In this document: piece after piece, positions 19,782 to 29,284 of the stretch
Layout: each line of letters starts with the position of its first letter
Numbering within the stretch: the stretch's first letter is position 1
Made by a program: the position numbers and the translations under genes
The notes under the pieces: model-generated
Told to the model about the DNA's origin: nothing
Seen by the model: the letters and a program-made list of their open reading frames with translations, nothing else
Database searches by the model: none
Source of the DNA: Oscillospiraceae bacterium
Lineage (GTDB): Bacteria; Bacillota; Clostridia; Oscillospirales; Ruminococcaceae
DNA: 64,000 nucleotides
NCBI GenBank assembly: GCA_016291435.1
Contig: JAEEXH010000002.1
Location: 1-64,000, forward strand
Direction of reading: 5' to 3'

Positions 19782-20330
19782 ATGCGCGTTATCACAGGCT
19801 CTGCCCGCGGCAGAAAGCTCATTACACCCGAGGGCTTTGACACCCGCCCGACCACCGACAAGGTCAAGGAGGCAATCTGCTCCGCAATCCAGTTTGATTT
19901 CCCCGGCGCACATGTCCTCGATCTTTACGCCGGCAGCGGACAAATGGGCATCGAAGCACTCTCCCGCGGCGCCGCACATGCCGTCTTCACCGACAGCGCC
20001 GCCGAAGCGGTCTCCTGCGTGAAGCAGAATGTTAAGGCGTGCGGCTTCTCCGATATTGCGGAGGTCATCCGCACCGACGCTGTCTCCTATTTGCAACGCT
20101 GCACCGCACGCTTCGATATCGCATTCCTTGACCCGCCCTACAATCACGGGATTTTGCAGGAAATCCTGCCGCTCCTTGCTCCGCATATGACAAAAAACGG
20201 CATAATTATCTGCGAACACGAGCCGGAATGCAAATTACCGCAAACAATTCTCGATTTCCCCTTGCAAAAGCAGAAAAAATATGGTAAAATAGTAATAAGT
20301 GTTTATAGACAGACTGAGGAAGACGCATGA
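19782..20330 (+). CDS. rsmD: 16S rRNA (guanine966-N2)-methyltransferase
   Basis: MRVITGSARGRKLITPEGFDTRPTTDKVKEAIC, LDLYAGSGQMGIEALSRGA, FLDPPY. RBS AAAAGAAAGGAG. Confidence 0.95.
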   Translation: MRVITGSARGRKLITPEGFDTRPTTDKVKEAICSAIQFDFPGAHVLDLYAGSGQMGIEALSRGAAHAVFTDSAAEAVSCVKQNVKACGFSDIAEVIRTDAVSYLQRCTARFDIAFLDPPYNHGILQEILPLLAPHMTKNGIIICEHEPECKLPQTILDFPLQKQKKYGKIVISVYRQTEEDA

Positions 20331-20434
20331 AAGACCCGATCCGGCGCGATTTGGACGGAGAGAACGCCGCGATCGTCCGGGAGCATATGCGGATCTATGC
20401 ACCGCACTGCACGGTGCATTCCATATATCAGTGA
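20327..20434 (+). CDS. Putative 35-aa micro-ORF coupled to rsmD
   Basis: ATGA overlap with rsmD stop; MKDPIRRDLDGENAAIVREHMRIYAPHCTVHSIYQ*. Confidence 0.35.
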   Translation: MKDPIRRDLDGENAAIVREHMRIYAPHCTVHSIYQ

Positions 20435-20465
20435 CAGCATCGCCGCATGCGGAAAGGAGTATGAC

Positions 20466-21059
20466 ATGTCAGACAATCATCAGCGCATTGCCGTTTGCCC
20501 CGGCAGCTTCGACCCTGTGACATTCGGTCATCTCGATATTATCACCCGCGCCTCCAAGCTCTTTGACAAGGTCATTGTGCTTGTCTCGACCAATCTCGAC
20601 AAGCGCCCCGCCTTTACCCTCACCGAGCGCCTGCTCATGATCCGGCAGGTGACACAGAATTTCGAGAATGTGTTTATCGACATTCTGGAGGATGAGCTGC
20701 TCGCGGATTATGTCCGCAGAGTCGGCGCAGTGGCAATCGTCAAGGGTCTCAGAGCTGTCACCGATTTTGAATATGAATTCCAGATGGCGCTCGGCAACAA
20801 GAAACTCGTGCCCGAAGCCGAGACCGTCTTCCTGACGACTGCTGCGGAAAATATGTACTTAAGCTCCAGCATCGTCAAGCAGATCGCTGCCCTGGGCGGC
20901 GATATCAGCAGCTTTGTCCCGGCGGAGATCCTGCCGGTCATCAATACCCGCCTGCAGCGGCAGAGAAAGCCCAGCGAAATAGACCCCGACACGCGCCAGC
21001 TTCTCCTGCAGCAGGTGCAGCAATTTGCTCAAACAATCAGAAAGGATGAAACAACATGA
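20466..21059 (+). CDS. coaD: Phosphopantetheine adenylyltransferase
   Basis: AVCPGSFDPVTFGHLDII; KGLRAVTDFEYEFQMA; TTAAENMYLSSSIVK. Confidence 0.97.
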   Translation: MSDNHQRIAVCPGSFDPVTFGHLDIITRASKLFDKVIVLVSTNLDKRPAFTLTERLLMIRQVTQNFENVFIDILEDELLADYVRRVGAVAIVKGLRAVTDFEYEFQMALGNKKLVPEAETVFLTTAAENMYLSSSIVKQIAALGGDISSFVPAEILPVINTRLQRQRKPSEIDPDTRQLLLQQVQQFAQTIRKDETT

Positions 21060-21502
21060 GCGTATTCGATATTCTGGACGAAATGGACGACATGCTGGAC
21101 AACGCAAAGGCGTTCCCGCTCGCAGCGCACAAAATCGTCATCGACGGCGACAGACTGCGCGAGCTGGTCAATGACATCCGCCTTGCGATGCCGAAGGAGA
21201 TGAAGCGTGCGCAGACCATCGACTATGACTGCGACCGCATCATGAAGGAAGCCCAGCAGAACGCGGAGAAGGTCATCCACGAGGCAGAGGAGCGCGCAAA
21301 GACGCTCGTCTCCGAAAGCGCGATTGTCGATGAGGCGAAGAAGCGTGCGCACGAGATCCTCGCGAAGACCAAGACCAAGTGCGATCAGACCAAGCAGGCG
21401 ACCTCTGCGTATGTGCTCCAGTCGCTCCAGTCTACGGAGTCCACCATCGCCGATCTGCTTGAGCAGGTCCGCAAGGAGCGCGGCAACTGGGAGGACAATT
21501 GA
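21056..21502 (+). CDS. Conserved coiled-coil protein (ATP synthase B-like), coaD-associated
   Basis: MSVFDILDEMDDMLDNAKAFPLAAHKIVIDGDRLRELVNDIR; ATGA overlap with coaD. Confidence 0.75.
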   Translation: MSVFDILDEMDDMLDNAKAFPLAAHKIVIDGDRLRELVNDIRLAMPKEMKRAQTIDYDCDRIMKEAQQNAEKVIHEAEERAKTLVSESAIVDEAKKRAHEILAKTKTKCDQTKQATSAYVLQSLQSTESTIADLLEQVRKERGNWEDN

Positions 21503-22011
21503 AGCAAAAACGTCTGGTGCTGCTCCTGATCCTGCTTTGCTGGATGGTGCTGATCTTCTGGTTTTCCTCACAGAACAGCACAGAATCCGCTTCTTTGAGC
21601 AGCGGTCTCCTGAAGAAGCTGCTCTCGCTGCGTCCGGACTGGGACTCCCTCACGCTCGCACAACAAAGAAGCAAGATCCGGGCGCTGCACACGTTCTTTC
21701 GCAAGCTCGGGCATTTTTCAGAATACACCGTGCTGGGAACGATCTCTGCGCTGCTTGGGCGCATCGGCTTCCCGACAGATGACATATGGCAAAAGCGCGT
21801 CCGGTATTATTTTGTACCGGCGGGCTTTGCTCTGCTCTACGCTGTCGGAGATGAGATCCATCAGCGCTTTGTGCCTGGGAGATCCTGCGAATTCCGGGAT
21901 ATGATGATCGACTTCTCGGGCGCCTGCCTCGGCGTCCTGCTGACAGCGGCTGCGGTATGGCTGCTCACGAAACGCCGCCGGAAACGGCGCAGCGCACAAT
22001 CCTCTGCATAA
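21499..22011 (+). CDS. VanZ-like family membrane protein (TTG start)
   Basis: WMVLIFWFSSQNSTES...RKLGHFSEYTVLG...YAVGDEIHQRFVPGRSCEFRDMMIDFSGACLG. Confidence 0.85.
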   Translation: MKQKRLVLLLILLCWMVLIFWFSSQNSTESASLSSGLLKKLLSLRPDWDSLTLAQQRSKIRALHTFFRKLGHFSEYTVLGTISALLGRIGFPTDDIWQKRVRYYFVPAGFALLYAVGDEIHQRFVPGRSCEFRDMMIDFSGACLGVLLTAAAVWLLTKRRRKRRSAQSSA

Positions 22012-22017
22012 ACAAAA

Positions 22018-22053
22018 AATCCCCCGATACGCGGAAAACGTATCGGGGGATTT
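22018..22053. terminator. Bidirectional intrinsic terminator between convergent genes
   Basis: AATCCCCCGATACG-cggaaaa-CGTATCGGGGGATT. Confidence 0.9.
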
Positions 22054-22060
22054 GTGTTTC

Positions 22061-22804
22061 TCAGTAAACGCCGGGAACCTGCTCTGCCTTCGCGACAGCC
22101 TCCTCCAGCGTCATGCCGGCGAACATGTGTGCGGGGAGATACCGCCCGGATTTGCCGTCATTGATAAACGCGCCGACCAGCACGCCCGGGATCGCACTCT
22201 CCGGGGCATTCGGTGCCTGCGGTCCGCCGAGATCGGTGCGGCACCAGCCGGGGTCCGTGAGGCTCAGGATCACATTTGTGCCCTCATACTTCGAGCCGAG
22301 GTCGCGTGTGACCTTGTTGAGCGCTGCCTTGCTCGCGGAATAGCCCGCCTGATAGGGGTCGAGGTCGATGCCGCTCGTCGTGTTGACAATGCGCCCGAAG
22401 CCGCGTTCCGCCATGCCCGGCAGGAAATGGTAGCAGATCATCATCGGCGCCATCGTATTGACCTTGAAGCTCGTGTCGTAGTCAGACATCGGTGTTTTCA
22501 GGTATTCCGTGCGGTAGGCGACCTGCAAACCGGCGTTATTCAGCACAACGTCAATCTGTGTGCCGCGGGCGTCGATCTCTGCAAGCATCTTCTCAACCGC
22601 ATCCAGATCGGAAAACTCCGCCGCGACTGCATAGGCTTCGACGCCCTTTGCGCGCACTTCCTCAAGCAGCGTTTCGGTGTGATCGAGTCTGCGTCTGTGC
22701 AGCACAAGATTGCAGCCCTGATCCGCCATTGCGAGCGCCGCAAGTCTGCCGATGCCGCGGTACGCACCTGTGATGAGCACCCATTTCCCTTTGAGTGAGA
22801 TCAT
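22061..22804 (-). CDS. SDR-family oxidoreductase
   Basis: KWVLITGAYRGIGRLAALAMA; VLNNAGLQ; YSASKAALN. Confidence 0.9.
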   Translation of the reverse strand: MISLKGKWVLITGAYRGIGRLAALAMADQGCNLVLHRRRLDHTETLLEEVRAKGVEAYAVAAEFSDLDAVEKMLAEIDARGTQIDVVLNNAGLQVAYRTEYLKTPMSDYDTSFKVNTMAPMMICYHFLPGMAERGFGRIVNTTSGIDLDPYQAGYSASKAALNKVTRDLGSKYEGTNVILSLTDPGWCRTDLGGPQAPNAPESAIPGVLVGAFINDGKSGRYLPAHMFAGMTLEEAVAKAEQVPGVY

Positions 22805-22843
22805 GTGAAAATCCTCCTTTTATTCACTGCCTTCCGGCAGGAT

Positions 22844-24274
22844 TCATGGGGTAACGCTCAGCGCCGCACGCAGCATCAGCGTCAGGTCGGCGGCGTTCAG
22901 CCTGTTGTCGTTGTTGTAATCGGCAGCCTTCCAGTCGGCAAGCTCCGCATCCTCGCCGAGCAGCCATTTCTGCACGCTGACGGCATCGCTGACCGTCGAT
23001 TGGCCATCGCCGCTGACATCGCCGGTCGGGGTGAATTTCAGCCGGAACACAATATCCGCGCTGCCGTTCTCGTAACGGGTCGCTTCGATCGCGCCCTCTG
23101 GGATGCTTACGCCGTTTGAGAAAACCGCATTGCTGCTGTATCCGCGCGGCAAATCCCATTCAGAGAGCCGGTATTCGTAACTATCACCGCTGAACATGAG
23201 ATCAAATTGCTGTACGCAGGGGTTTGTGTCAATCATCAGAATCGGTCCGGTGCTGACTGTACCGTACTGCGGATCGTTGAAGCTGATGTTTGTGCCGATC
23301 GAGCCGAACCCGCCGTTCTGATTGCGCGAGACGATCAGCGCGCCGGTGTCGGCGTCCTTCAGCCAGACGCGCAGCATGCCCTTCTCGGGAATATCGCGCC
23401 GCAGCCGAAAGACCACATCCATCGAGCCGTTCTCATATCTTGTCACGCTGCGGTAGTTTTCCGGCAGCGTCCAGCCCTCCGGCAAGGATGCCTGCGACAG
23501 CGAAAAGTCGAGAATATCCGCATCCATATACTGCGACGCATCCCAGAACATATCATAGCTGAACTCCAGCGATGCCATGTCGGCATAGGCGTAATTATCA
23601 ACGTCTTCTAAATAATACGCGATCGTCGGCAGAATGGTCAGTTTGTCAATATCTCCGGGGACATTCAGCGTTTCGCCGGTGTCGGCATCCTCTGCACGGA
23701 AGCGCACAAGCCCCGGCTCCAGCGATTCGGTGCAGTGCCACTCCCAGCCGAGCGTGGGGTAGATGCGGTTCGGCACGATCACCTGCAAAATCTCAAAGCA
23801 GTGTGTCTTGCAGATACTTGCGCCGAAGGTCGAGGTGTAGTCGAGATACAGCACAGTTTCCCCGTCGGACTGCGTTTCAAGCTCTGCGCTTTGCAGCTTG
23901 TGACCGCCGACAAGGCGCCCGCGGGTCGGGTCCATGTAGGTGCAGAGCATCAGTGTGTAGTCATAGAAGAACTCCTCGGGATACTGCGCCTCAAATTCCT
24001 TGCGCGGCGCTTCCAGCAGGTATTCCGAAAGAATCCTGTCCAGCTCCTCCGGCGATTCGGCGGTAGACTGATGCGATTCGGTGAACAGTCCGTCCATCTC
24101 AAAAGCGCTCTGCGTGAGCGTATCCGGTGCGTAGACGCTGTATGCAGTGTCTACAAATTTCACGCGGTCGAGAATGTCGGTCCGCGTTTCCTTTGCCGCG
24201 GCAGGGATTCCTGCCGAAGTGATGCTGCACATCAGCATCGCGGCTGCCGTAATGTTGCTCAATAATCGTTTCAT
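22844..24274 (-). CDS. Secreted protein with C-terminal dockerin type I domain
   Basis: Signal MKRLLSNITAAAMLMCSITSAGIPAAA; C-terminus GDVSGDGQSTVSDAVSVQKWLLG...ADYNNDNRLNAADLTLMLRAAL. RBS AGAAAGGA supports start at 24274. Confidence 0.85.
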   Translation of the reverse strand: MKRLLSNITAAAMLMCSITSAGIPAAAKETRTDILDRVKFVDTAYSVYAPDTLTQSAFEMDGLFTESHQSTAESPEELDRILSEYLLEAPRKEFEAQYPEEFFYDYTLMLCTYMDPTRGRLVGGHKLQSAELETQSDGETVLYLDYTSTFGASICKTHCFEILQVIVPNRIYPTLGWEWHCTESLEPGLVRFRAEDADTGETLNVPGDIDKLTILPTIAYYLEDVDNYAYADMASLEFSYDMFWDASQYMDADILDFSLSQASLPEGWTLPENYRSVTRYENGSMDVVFRLRRDIPEKGMLRVWLKDADTGALIVSRNQNGGFGSIGTNISFNDPQYGTVSTGPILMIDTNPCVQQFDLMFSGDSYEYRLSEWDLPRGYSSNAVFSNGVSIPEGAIEATRYENGSADIVFRLKFTPTGDVSGDGQSTVSDAVSVQKWLLGEDAELADWKAADYNNDNRLNAADLTLMLRAALSVTP

Positions 24275-24442
24275 CGCACACATTCCTTTCTGTCGGTCAT
24301 TCATCCTGTTGCATACAAATCGGCTGAGCAGGAAATCCTGCTTCTGATATTGTGTTCGGTGAAATCGCGTGAATCCTCACGCATAAAAATCAGATTTGTA
24401 AATCTTTACAAATTTCTGCCATCTGCTTTGTGCAGATCGCCG

Positions 24443-25303
24443 TCATGCTTCTGCGGCGAGCAGCCCGCCGAGACGGATCACCGTCTCCAGATCAATCTGC
24501 TCAAAGCGGACAGTCTCGCTGAGCCCGCAGGCTTCCAGTGCTGCCGCGACCGCTGCCTTGTCAAGCGAGAGCCCCGAGGAGAGCGCATTCATCGCGGTCT
24601 TGCGGCGCTGCGCAAAGCCTGCCTTCACGACCCTGAGCGCCTGCCGCAGCTCCTCCGGCGTGCAGACCGGCTCCTCGTAAGGCGTGATGCGGATGACCGC
24701 AGAATCCACCTTCGGCGCCGGATAGAAGGAATCCCGCGGCACATCGAAGAGCTGCTCCGCCGTGCCCCTGAGCTGCACCGCCGCCGTCACAGCGCCCGCC
24801 GCACGGGTGCCGAGCCGCGCACAGAGCCGCTCCGCCGCCTCCTTCTGCACCATAACCGTGATGCTCCTGAATTTTGCCTCCGATTCCAGCAGGTGCATGA
24901 GAATCGGCGAGGTGATGTAATACGGCAGATTCGCGCAGACAGAGACTTCCCTGCCGCCGAACTGTGCCCGCAGGAGCTCCGCCGGGTCAGTTTTCATAAT
25001 ATCCTGCCAAAGCACCGTCACATGCGGGTAATCGGCGAGCGTTTCGCGCAGCACAGGCGCCAGCCGCTTGTCGAGCTCGACCGCGACCACCTGCTCCGAG
25101 CATTCCGCGAGTTCCTTTGTCAGCACGCCGAAGCCCGTGCCGATCTCCAGCACGCCGCAGCTCCGTGACGGGATGCCGTAATGCGCGATTGCAGGGCAGA
25201 CCTCCGGGTCGATCAGGAAATTCTGCCCGAGCCCCTTTGCAAAGGTAAAATGATGGCGCTTCGCAAGATCGCGGATCACCTGCATATCTGTCAGTTCGGG
25301 CAT
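24443..25303 (-). CDS. rsmA: 16S rRNA (adenine1518/1519-N6)-dimethyltransferase
   Basis: FAKGLGQNFLIDPEV, VLEIGTGFGVLTKEL, NLPYYITSPIL. Confidence 0.97.
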   Translation of the reverse strand: MPELTDMQVIRDLAKRHHFTFAKGLGQNFLIDPEVCPAIAHYGIPSRSCGVLEIGTGFGVLTKELAECSEQVVAVELDKRLAPVLRETLADYPHVTVLWQDIMKTDPAELLRAQFGGREVSVCANLPYYITSPILMHLLESEAKFRSITVMVQKEAAERLCARLGTRAAGAVTAAVQLRGTAEQLFDVPRDSFYPAPKVDSAVIRITPYEEPVCTPEELRQALRVVKAGFAQRRKTAMNALSSGLSLDKAAVAAALEACGLSETVRFEQIDLETVIRLGGLLAAEA

Positions 25304-25306
25304 ATT

Positions 25307-25801
25307 TCAGTATCCTTTCGTAATGTCTTCTGCAAGGGAATCGTCATCCTCGATCCATGCTGCGGTGTCAATCTCAAAATGATGCTCTGCATCCTGCCGG
25401 ATCACGACCTTCTCGATGCCGGCATTGAGAATCAGGCGCTTGCACATCGAGCAGGGCTCCACGGCGCCGTCCAGCGTATCGGTCTGCGCGTCATGGCAGG
25501 CGAGATAGAGCGTTGCGCCCATGAGATCGGCGCGGCTCGCACTGATGATCGCGTTTGCCTCGGCGTGAACGCTCCGGCAGAGCTCATAGCGCTGTCCGCG
25601 GGGGACATTCATGCGGGTGCGGTAGCAGTAATCGAGATCGACGCAGTTTGCTCTGCCGCGCGGTGCGCCGTTGTAGCCGGTGGAGATGATCTCGTCATTC
25701 TTCACGACAATGGCGCCGAATTTTCTGCGCAGGCATGTGCTCCGCTTACAGACGGTCTCGGCGATATCGAGATAGTAGTTCGTTTTGTCGCGTCTGGTCA
25801 T
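25307..25801 (-). CDS. comEB: dCMP deaminase (ComEB family)
   Basis: RKFGAIVVKNDEIISTGYNGAPRG, HAEANAI, PCSMCKRLILNAGI. Confidence 0.92.
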   Translation of the reverse strand: MTRRDKTNYYLDIAETVCKRSTCLRRKFGAIVVKNDEIISTGYNGAPRGRANCVDLDYCYRTRMNVPRGQRYELCRSVHAEANAIISASRADLMGATLYLACHDAQTDTLDGAVEPCSMCKRLILNAGIEKVVIRQDAEHHFEIDTAAWIEDDDSLAEDITKGY

Positions 25802-25850
25802 GGCAAATGTCCTCCTTTTCAGATGTATCGCCTGTGCGATGATTTAGAAT

Positions 25851-25945
25851 AAGGCTCCGCCCCAAACCCTTCGGAATCCCATTTTGATACAATATAAGGG
25901 GTCCGGGGAACCGCTGTCCCCCGGCGGGGTTTGGGGCAGAGCCCC
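25851..25945 (-). repeat. Dispersed palindromic repeat, copy A, with terminal inverted repeats
   Basis: AAGGCTCCGCCCCAAACCC...GGGGTTTGGGGCAGAGCCCC; 25898-25945 is the reverse complement of copies B and C. Confidence 0.85.
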
Positions 25946-25956
25946 GATATCAATTT

Positions 25957-27243
25957 TTACTTCTTCGGCACAAGGCGCTCCTTGCCGCCCATATACGGAC
26001 GCAGAACCTCCGGCACGATGACGGAGCCGTCTGCCTGATAGTGATTCTCAAGCAGTGCGATCAGCATTCTCGGCGGCGCGACAACGGTGTTGTTCAGCGT
26101 GTGGACAAGATATGTGCCGTTTTCGCCCTTCGTGCGGATCTTCAGGCGGCGTGCCTGTGCATCGCCGAGATTCGAGCAGGAGCAGACCTCAAAATATTTC
26201 TGCTGACGCGGCGACCATGCCTCGATATCGCAGCTCTTCACCTTGAGGTTTGCAAGGTCGCCCGAGCAGCACTCAAGCTGCCGCACCGGGATGCCCATGC
26301 TGCGGAAGAGCTCGACCGAGAGCTTCCACATCTTGTTGTACCAGTCCATCGAATCCTCCGGCTTGCAGAGGACGATCATCTCCTGCTTCTCGAACTGATG
26401 GATGCGGTAAACACCGCGCTCCTCAAGACCGTGCGAGCCGATCTCCTTGCGGAAGCAGGGGGAATAAGAGGTCAGTGTCAGCGGGAGCGATGCCTCATCG
26501 ACGATCTGACCGACGAATCTGCCGATCATCGTGTGCTCGGAGGTGCCGATCAGATAGAGATCCTCGCCCTCGATCTTATACATCATCGCTTCCATTTCCT
26601 CGAAGCTCATGACGCCCTCGACAATGCTCTTGTGCATCATGAACGGCGGGATCATGTAGGTGAAGCCGTGGTCGATCATGAAATCACGCGCATAGGCGAG
26701 CACTGCCTCGTGCAGGCGTGCGATATCGCCCATGAGATAATAGAAGCCCGTGCCGGCAACTCTGCCCGCGGAATCCTTGTCAAGGCCCGAGAGCGCAGTC
26801 ATGATCTCCGCGTGATAGGGAATCTCATAATCCGGAACAACCGGCTCGCCGAAGCGCTCGACCTCGACATTCTCGCTGTCATCTTTGCCGATCGGCACAG
26901 AGGGGTCGATCATCTGCGGGATGCGCTTCATGATGTCATCGAGCTGCGCAGAGATCTCCTCCATGCGCGCTTCCTGCTCCTTCATGGTCGCCGCATCTGC
27001 CTTGACCTTTGCGCGGATCGCTTCAGCTTCCTCCTTCTTGCCCGCCTTCATGAGCTGCGGAACCTGTGCGGAGAGCTTGTTGCGGTCTGCGCGGATCGCC
27101 TCGGAGCTGTGCTTTAAGTCCATCAGCTCCGCATAGAGCGCTGCCGCCTCATCGACGAGCGGGATCTTGTCATCCTGAAACTTCTTGCGGATGTTCTCCT
27201 TGACCGCATCCTTGTTCGCGATCAGAAACTTAATATCAAGCAT
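25957..27243 (-). CDS. serS: Seryl-tRNA synthetase
   Basis: MLDIKFLIANKDAVKENIRKK; GTSEHTMIGRFVGQIVDEASLPL; FRKEIGSHG. Confidence 0.97.
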   Translation of the reverse strand: MLDIKFLIANKDAVKENIRKKFQDDKIPLVDEAAALYAELMDLKHSSEAIRADRNKLSAQVPQLMKAGKKEEAEAIRAKVKADAATMKEQEARMEEISAQLDDIMKRIPQMIDPSVPIGKDDSENVEVERFGEPVVPDYEIPYHAEIMTALSGLDKDSAGRVAGTGFYYLMGDIARLHEAVLAYARDFMIDHGFTYMIPPFMMHKSIVEGVMSFEEMEAMMYKIEGEDLYLIGTSEHTMIGRFVGQIVDEASLPLTLTSYSPCFRKEIGSHGLEERGVYRIHQFEKQEMIVLCKPEDSMDWYNKMWKLSVELFRSMGIPVRQLECCSGDLANLKVKSCDIEAWSPRQQKYFEVCSCSNLGDAQARRLKIRTKGENGTYLVHTLNNTVVAPPRMLIALLENHYQADGSVIVPEVLRPYMGGKERLVPKK

Positions 27244-27270
27244 GGTGTCTTTACTCCTTTGAAATCTGTA

Positions 27271-28551
27271 TTACTGCATCTGCTCCAGCGCCGCATACTT
27301 CACGGCAATGCAGAAGAGCTCCATTGCCTGCGCGAGCTTCTCAAGCGAGGGGAAGGTCGGTGCGATACGGATATTGCTGTCGTCGGGGTCATTGCCGTAG
27401 GGATAAGTTGCGCCTGCGCCCGTCAGCGTGACGCCGCCCTCCTTGCAGAGCTGCACAACGCGCTTTGCGGTGCCCTTCGGTGCATAGAACGAGATGAAGT
27501 AGCCGCCCTCGGGACGGTTCCACTTGCCGAGCCCGTAGGGTGCGAGCTCTTTTTCCAGCGTATCGAGCACGAGATTGAACTTCGGTGCGAGCAGGGCACG
27601 GTGCTTCTCCATATGGGCGCGCATCTTGTCTGCGGTGCCGAAGAAGCGCACATGACGGAGCTGATTGATCTTGTCATAGCCGATCGTCATGATGCCGATT
27701 GCCTTCTGGAGCTCCTGCATGTTGGTCTTCGAGGTGTTGAATGCGGCAACGCCTGCACCCGGGAAGGTGATCTTCGAGGTGGACATGAACTGATAGAAGA
27801 TATCGGGATTGCCCGCCTCTGCACATGCCTGATTGATGGTCAGCGGCTTTCTCGGATGCTCCGTCAGGTGGTGGATGCAGTATGCGTTATCCCAGTAGAT
27901 GCGGAAATCCTTTGCGGCGGGCTTCAGTGCGGCAAAGGCACGCACGGTCTCGTCGCTGTAAACGATGCCGGTCGGGTTCGCATAGACCGGGACACACCAG
28001 ATGCCCTTGACAGCCGGGTCGTTCTCGACAAGCTCCTTCACCATTGCCATATCGGGGCCGTTCTCGTCGGTCGGGATGTTAATCATCTCCGCACCGAAAT
28101 AGCCGCTCACGGCGAAGTGGCGGTCATAGCCCGGGACAGGACAGAGGAACTTCACCTTCTCCTGTCTGCACCACGGCTCACAGCCCGCGATGCCGCGCAC
28201 GAAGGAGATCTGCATGACGGTGAACATCAGCTCCAGCGAGGAATTGCCCGCGATGAACATTTCATCGGGATTTGCGCCGAGGATATCGGCAAAGAGCTTT
28301 TTCGCCTCCGCGATGCCGGTCAGCACGCCGTAATTGCGCACATCATCGCCGGTTTCCGAAACTGCGTCTGCGCCTGCGGGGAGAGCATTCAGCAGATCGG
28401 CGGTGAGATCGAGCTGATCGGTGCCGGGCACGCCGCGTGCCATATTGAGCTTCAGTGCCTTTGCCTGAAACGCGGCATAGGCTTCCTTCGTCTCGCGGAG
28501 AAGGGCTGCTTTTTCGTCCGCAGACATGGTCTGCAAGGGTTTCTTGTCCAT
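27271..28551 (-). CDS. PLP-dependent aminotransferase (class I/II, MocR/AspD-like)
   Basis: MDKKPLQTMSADEKAALLRET...NYGVLTGIAEAKKLFADILG...CVPVYANPTG...STSKITFPGAGVAAF. RBS AGGAAAGGA before 28551. Confidence 0.88.
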   Translation of the reverse strand: MDKKPLQTMSADEKAALLRETKEAYAAFQAKALKLNMARGVPGTDQLDLTADLLNALPAGADAVSETGDDVRNYGVLTGIAEAKKLFADILGANPDEMFIAGNSSLELMFTVMQISFVRGIAGCEPWCRQEKVKFLCPVPGYDRHFAVSGYFGAEMINIPTDENGPDMAMVKELVENDPAVKGIWCVPVYANPTGIVYSDETVRAFAALKPAAKDFRIYWDNAYCIHHLTEHPRKPLTINQACAEAGNPDIFYQFMSTSKITFPGAGVAAFNTSKTNMQELQKAIGIMTIGYDKINQLRHVRFFGTADKMRAHMEKHRALLAPKFNLVLDTLEKELAPYGLGKWNRPEGGYFISFYAPKGTAKRVVQLCKEGGVTLTGAGATYPYGNDPDDSNIRIAPTFPSLEKLAQAMELFCIAVKYAALEQMQ

Positions 28552-28626
28552 GGTAATGATCCTTTCCTGTGGATGTGTTCTGCTCCGGCGGACAATCATC
28601 CGCCTCTGCCGAACTATTTACATTTT

Positions 28627-28655
28627 ATTATAGCACATTTCCGTAGAAAAAGCAA
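28627..28655 (-). promoter_or_regulatory. Promoter TTGCTT-17-TATAAT with extended -10 (TGCTATAAT)
   Basis: Reverse complement TTGCTTTTTCTACGGAAATGTGCTATAAT. Confidence 0.65.
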
Positions 28656-28734
28656 GTATTTCAGCCGTGATTGCGCCATTTCCGCACAAAAAATTTGCGA
28701 CGGCGGCGCACGGTGTTTTTCTTGCCCCCCGCTG

Positions 28735-28763
28735 TTGCATTTTGCGGGAAACTGTGCTATAAT
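28735..28763 (+). promoter_or_regulatory. Promoter TTGCAT-17-TATAAT with extended -10
   Basis: ttgcat tttgcgggaaactgtgc tataat. Confidence 0.65.
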
Positions 28764-28813
28764 GTGTGCAGAACGCAATTCCGCCTGCTGAAACCGAAAC
28801 GGAGGTAAACAAC

Positions 28814-29179
28814 ATGATCATTTGTCCGAACTGCGGCTCCCATATCGCCGATTCTTCTGTGAACTGCCCGGTCTGCGGCGCGCCGACAGTGCAGAATCCT
28901 TACGGCAATCCCTACGCGCAGAATCCCTACGGCTCGCCCTATCCGCAGCAGCCGCCCGTGCCGGCAGTGACCTCACCGCTGGGCTGGTTCGGCTGGATGA
29001 TGCTCTGCTCCTTCCTGCCGATCATCGGTGCGATCATCATGCTGAGTTCGACGGAAGACCAGTCCGCGAAGAACTTTGCGAAGTGCTGGATTGTGCTGCA
29101 AATCATCGGGATGGTGCTCGGTGTCCTGCTCGCGATGCTCATGATCGCAGGGCTCGGCACGGTCTGGCTGCGCTACTGA
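28814..29179 (+). CDS. Zinc-ribbon membrane protein
   Basis: MIICPNCGSHIADSSVNCPVCGAP, then a P/Y/N-rich linker and TM helices; RBS GGAGG. Confidence 0.85.
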   Translation: MIICPNCGSHIADSSVNCPVCGAPTVQNPYGNPYAQNPYGSPYPQQPPVPAVTSPLGWFGWMMLCSFLPIIGAIIMLSSTEDQSAKNFAKCWIVLQIIGMVLGVLLAMLMIAGLGTVWLRY

Positions 29180-29217
29180 TCTGCGGAACACACATTCCGT
29201 TTTTCTCTGAATACAGA

Positions 29218-29255
29218 AATGCCCCCGATACCGCTCAGGTACCGGGGGCATTCTT
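29218..29255. terminator. Intrinsic terminator between convergent genes
   Basis: AATGCCCCCGATACC-gctca-GGTACCGGGGGCATTCTT. Confidence 0.85.
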
Positions 29256-29284
29256 ATGCAATTATGCTGCGCTTCTCAGGGAAA

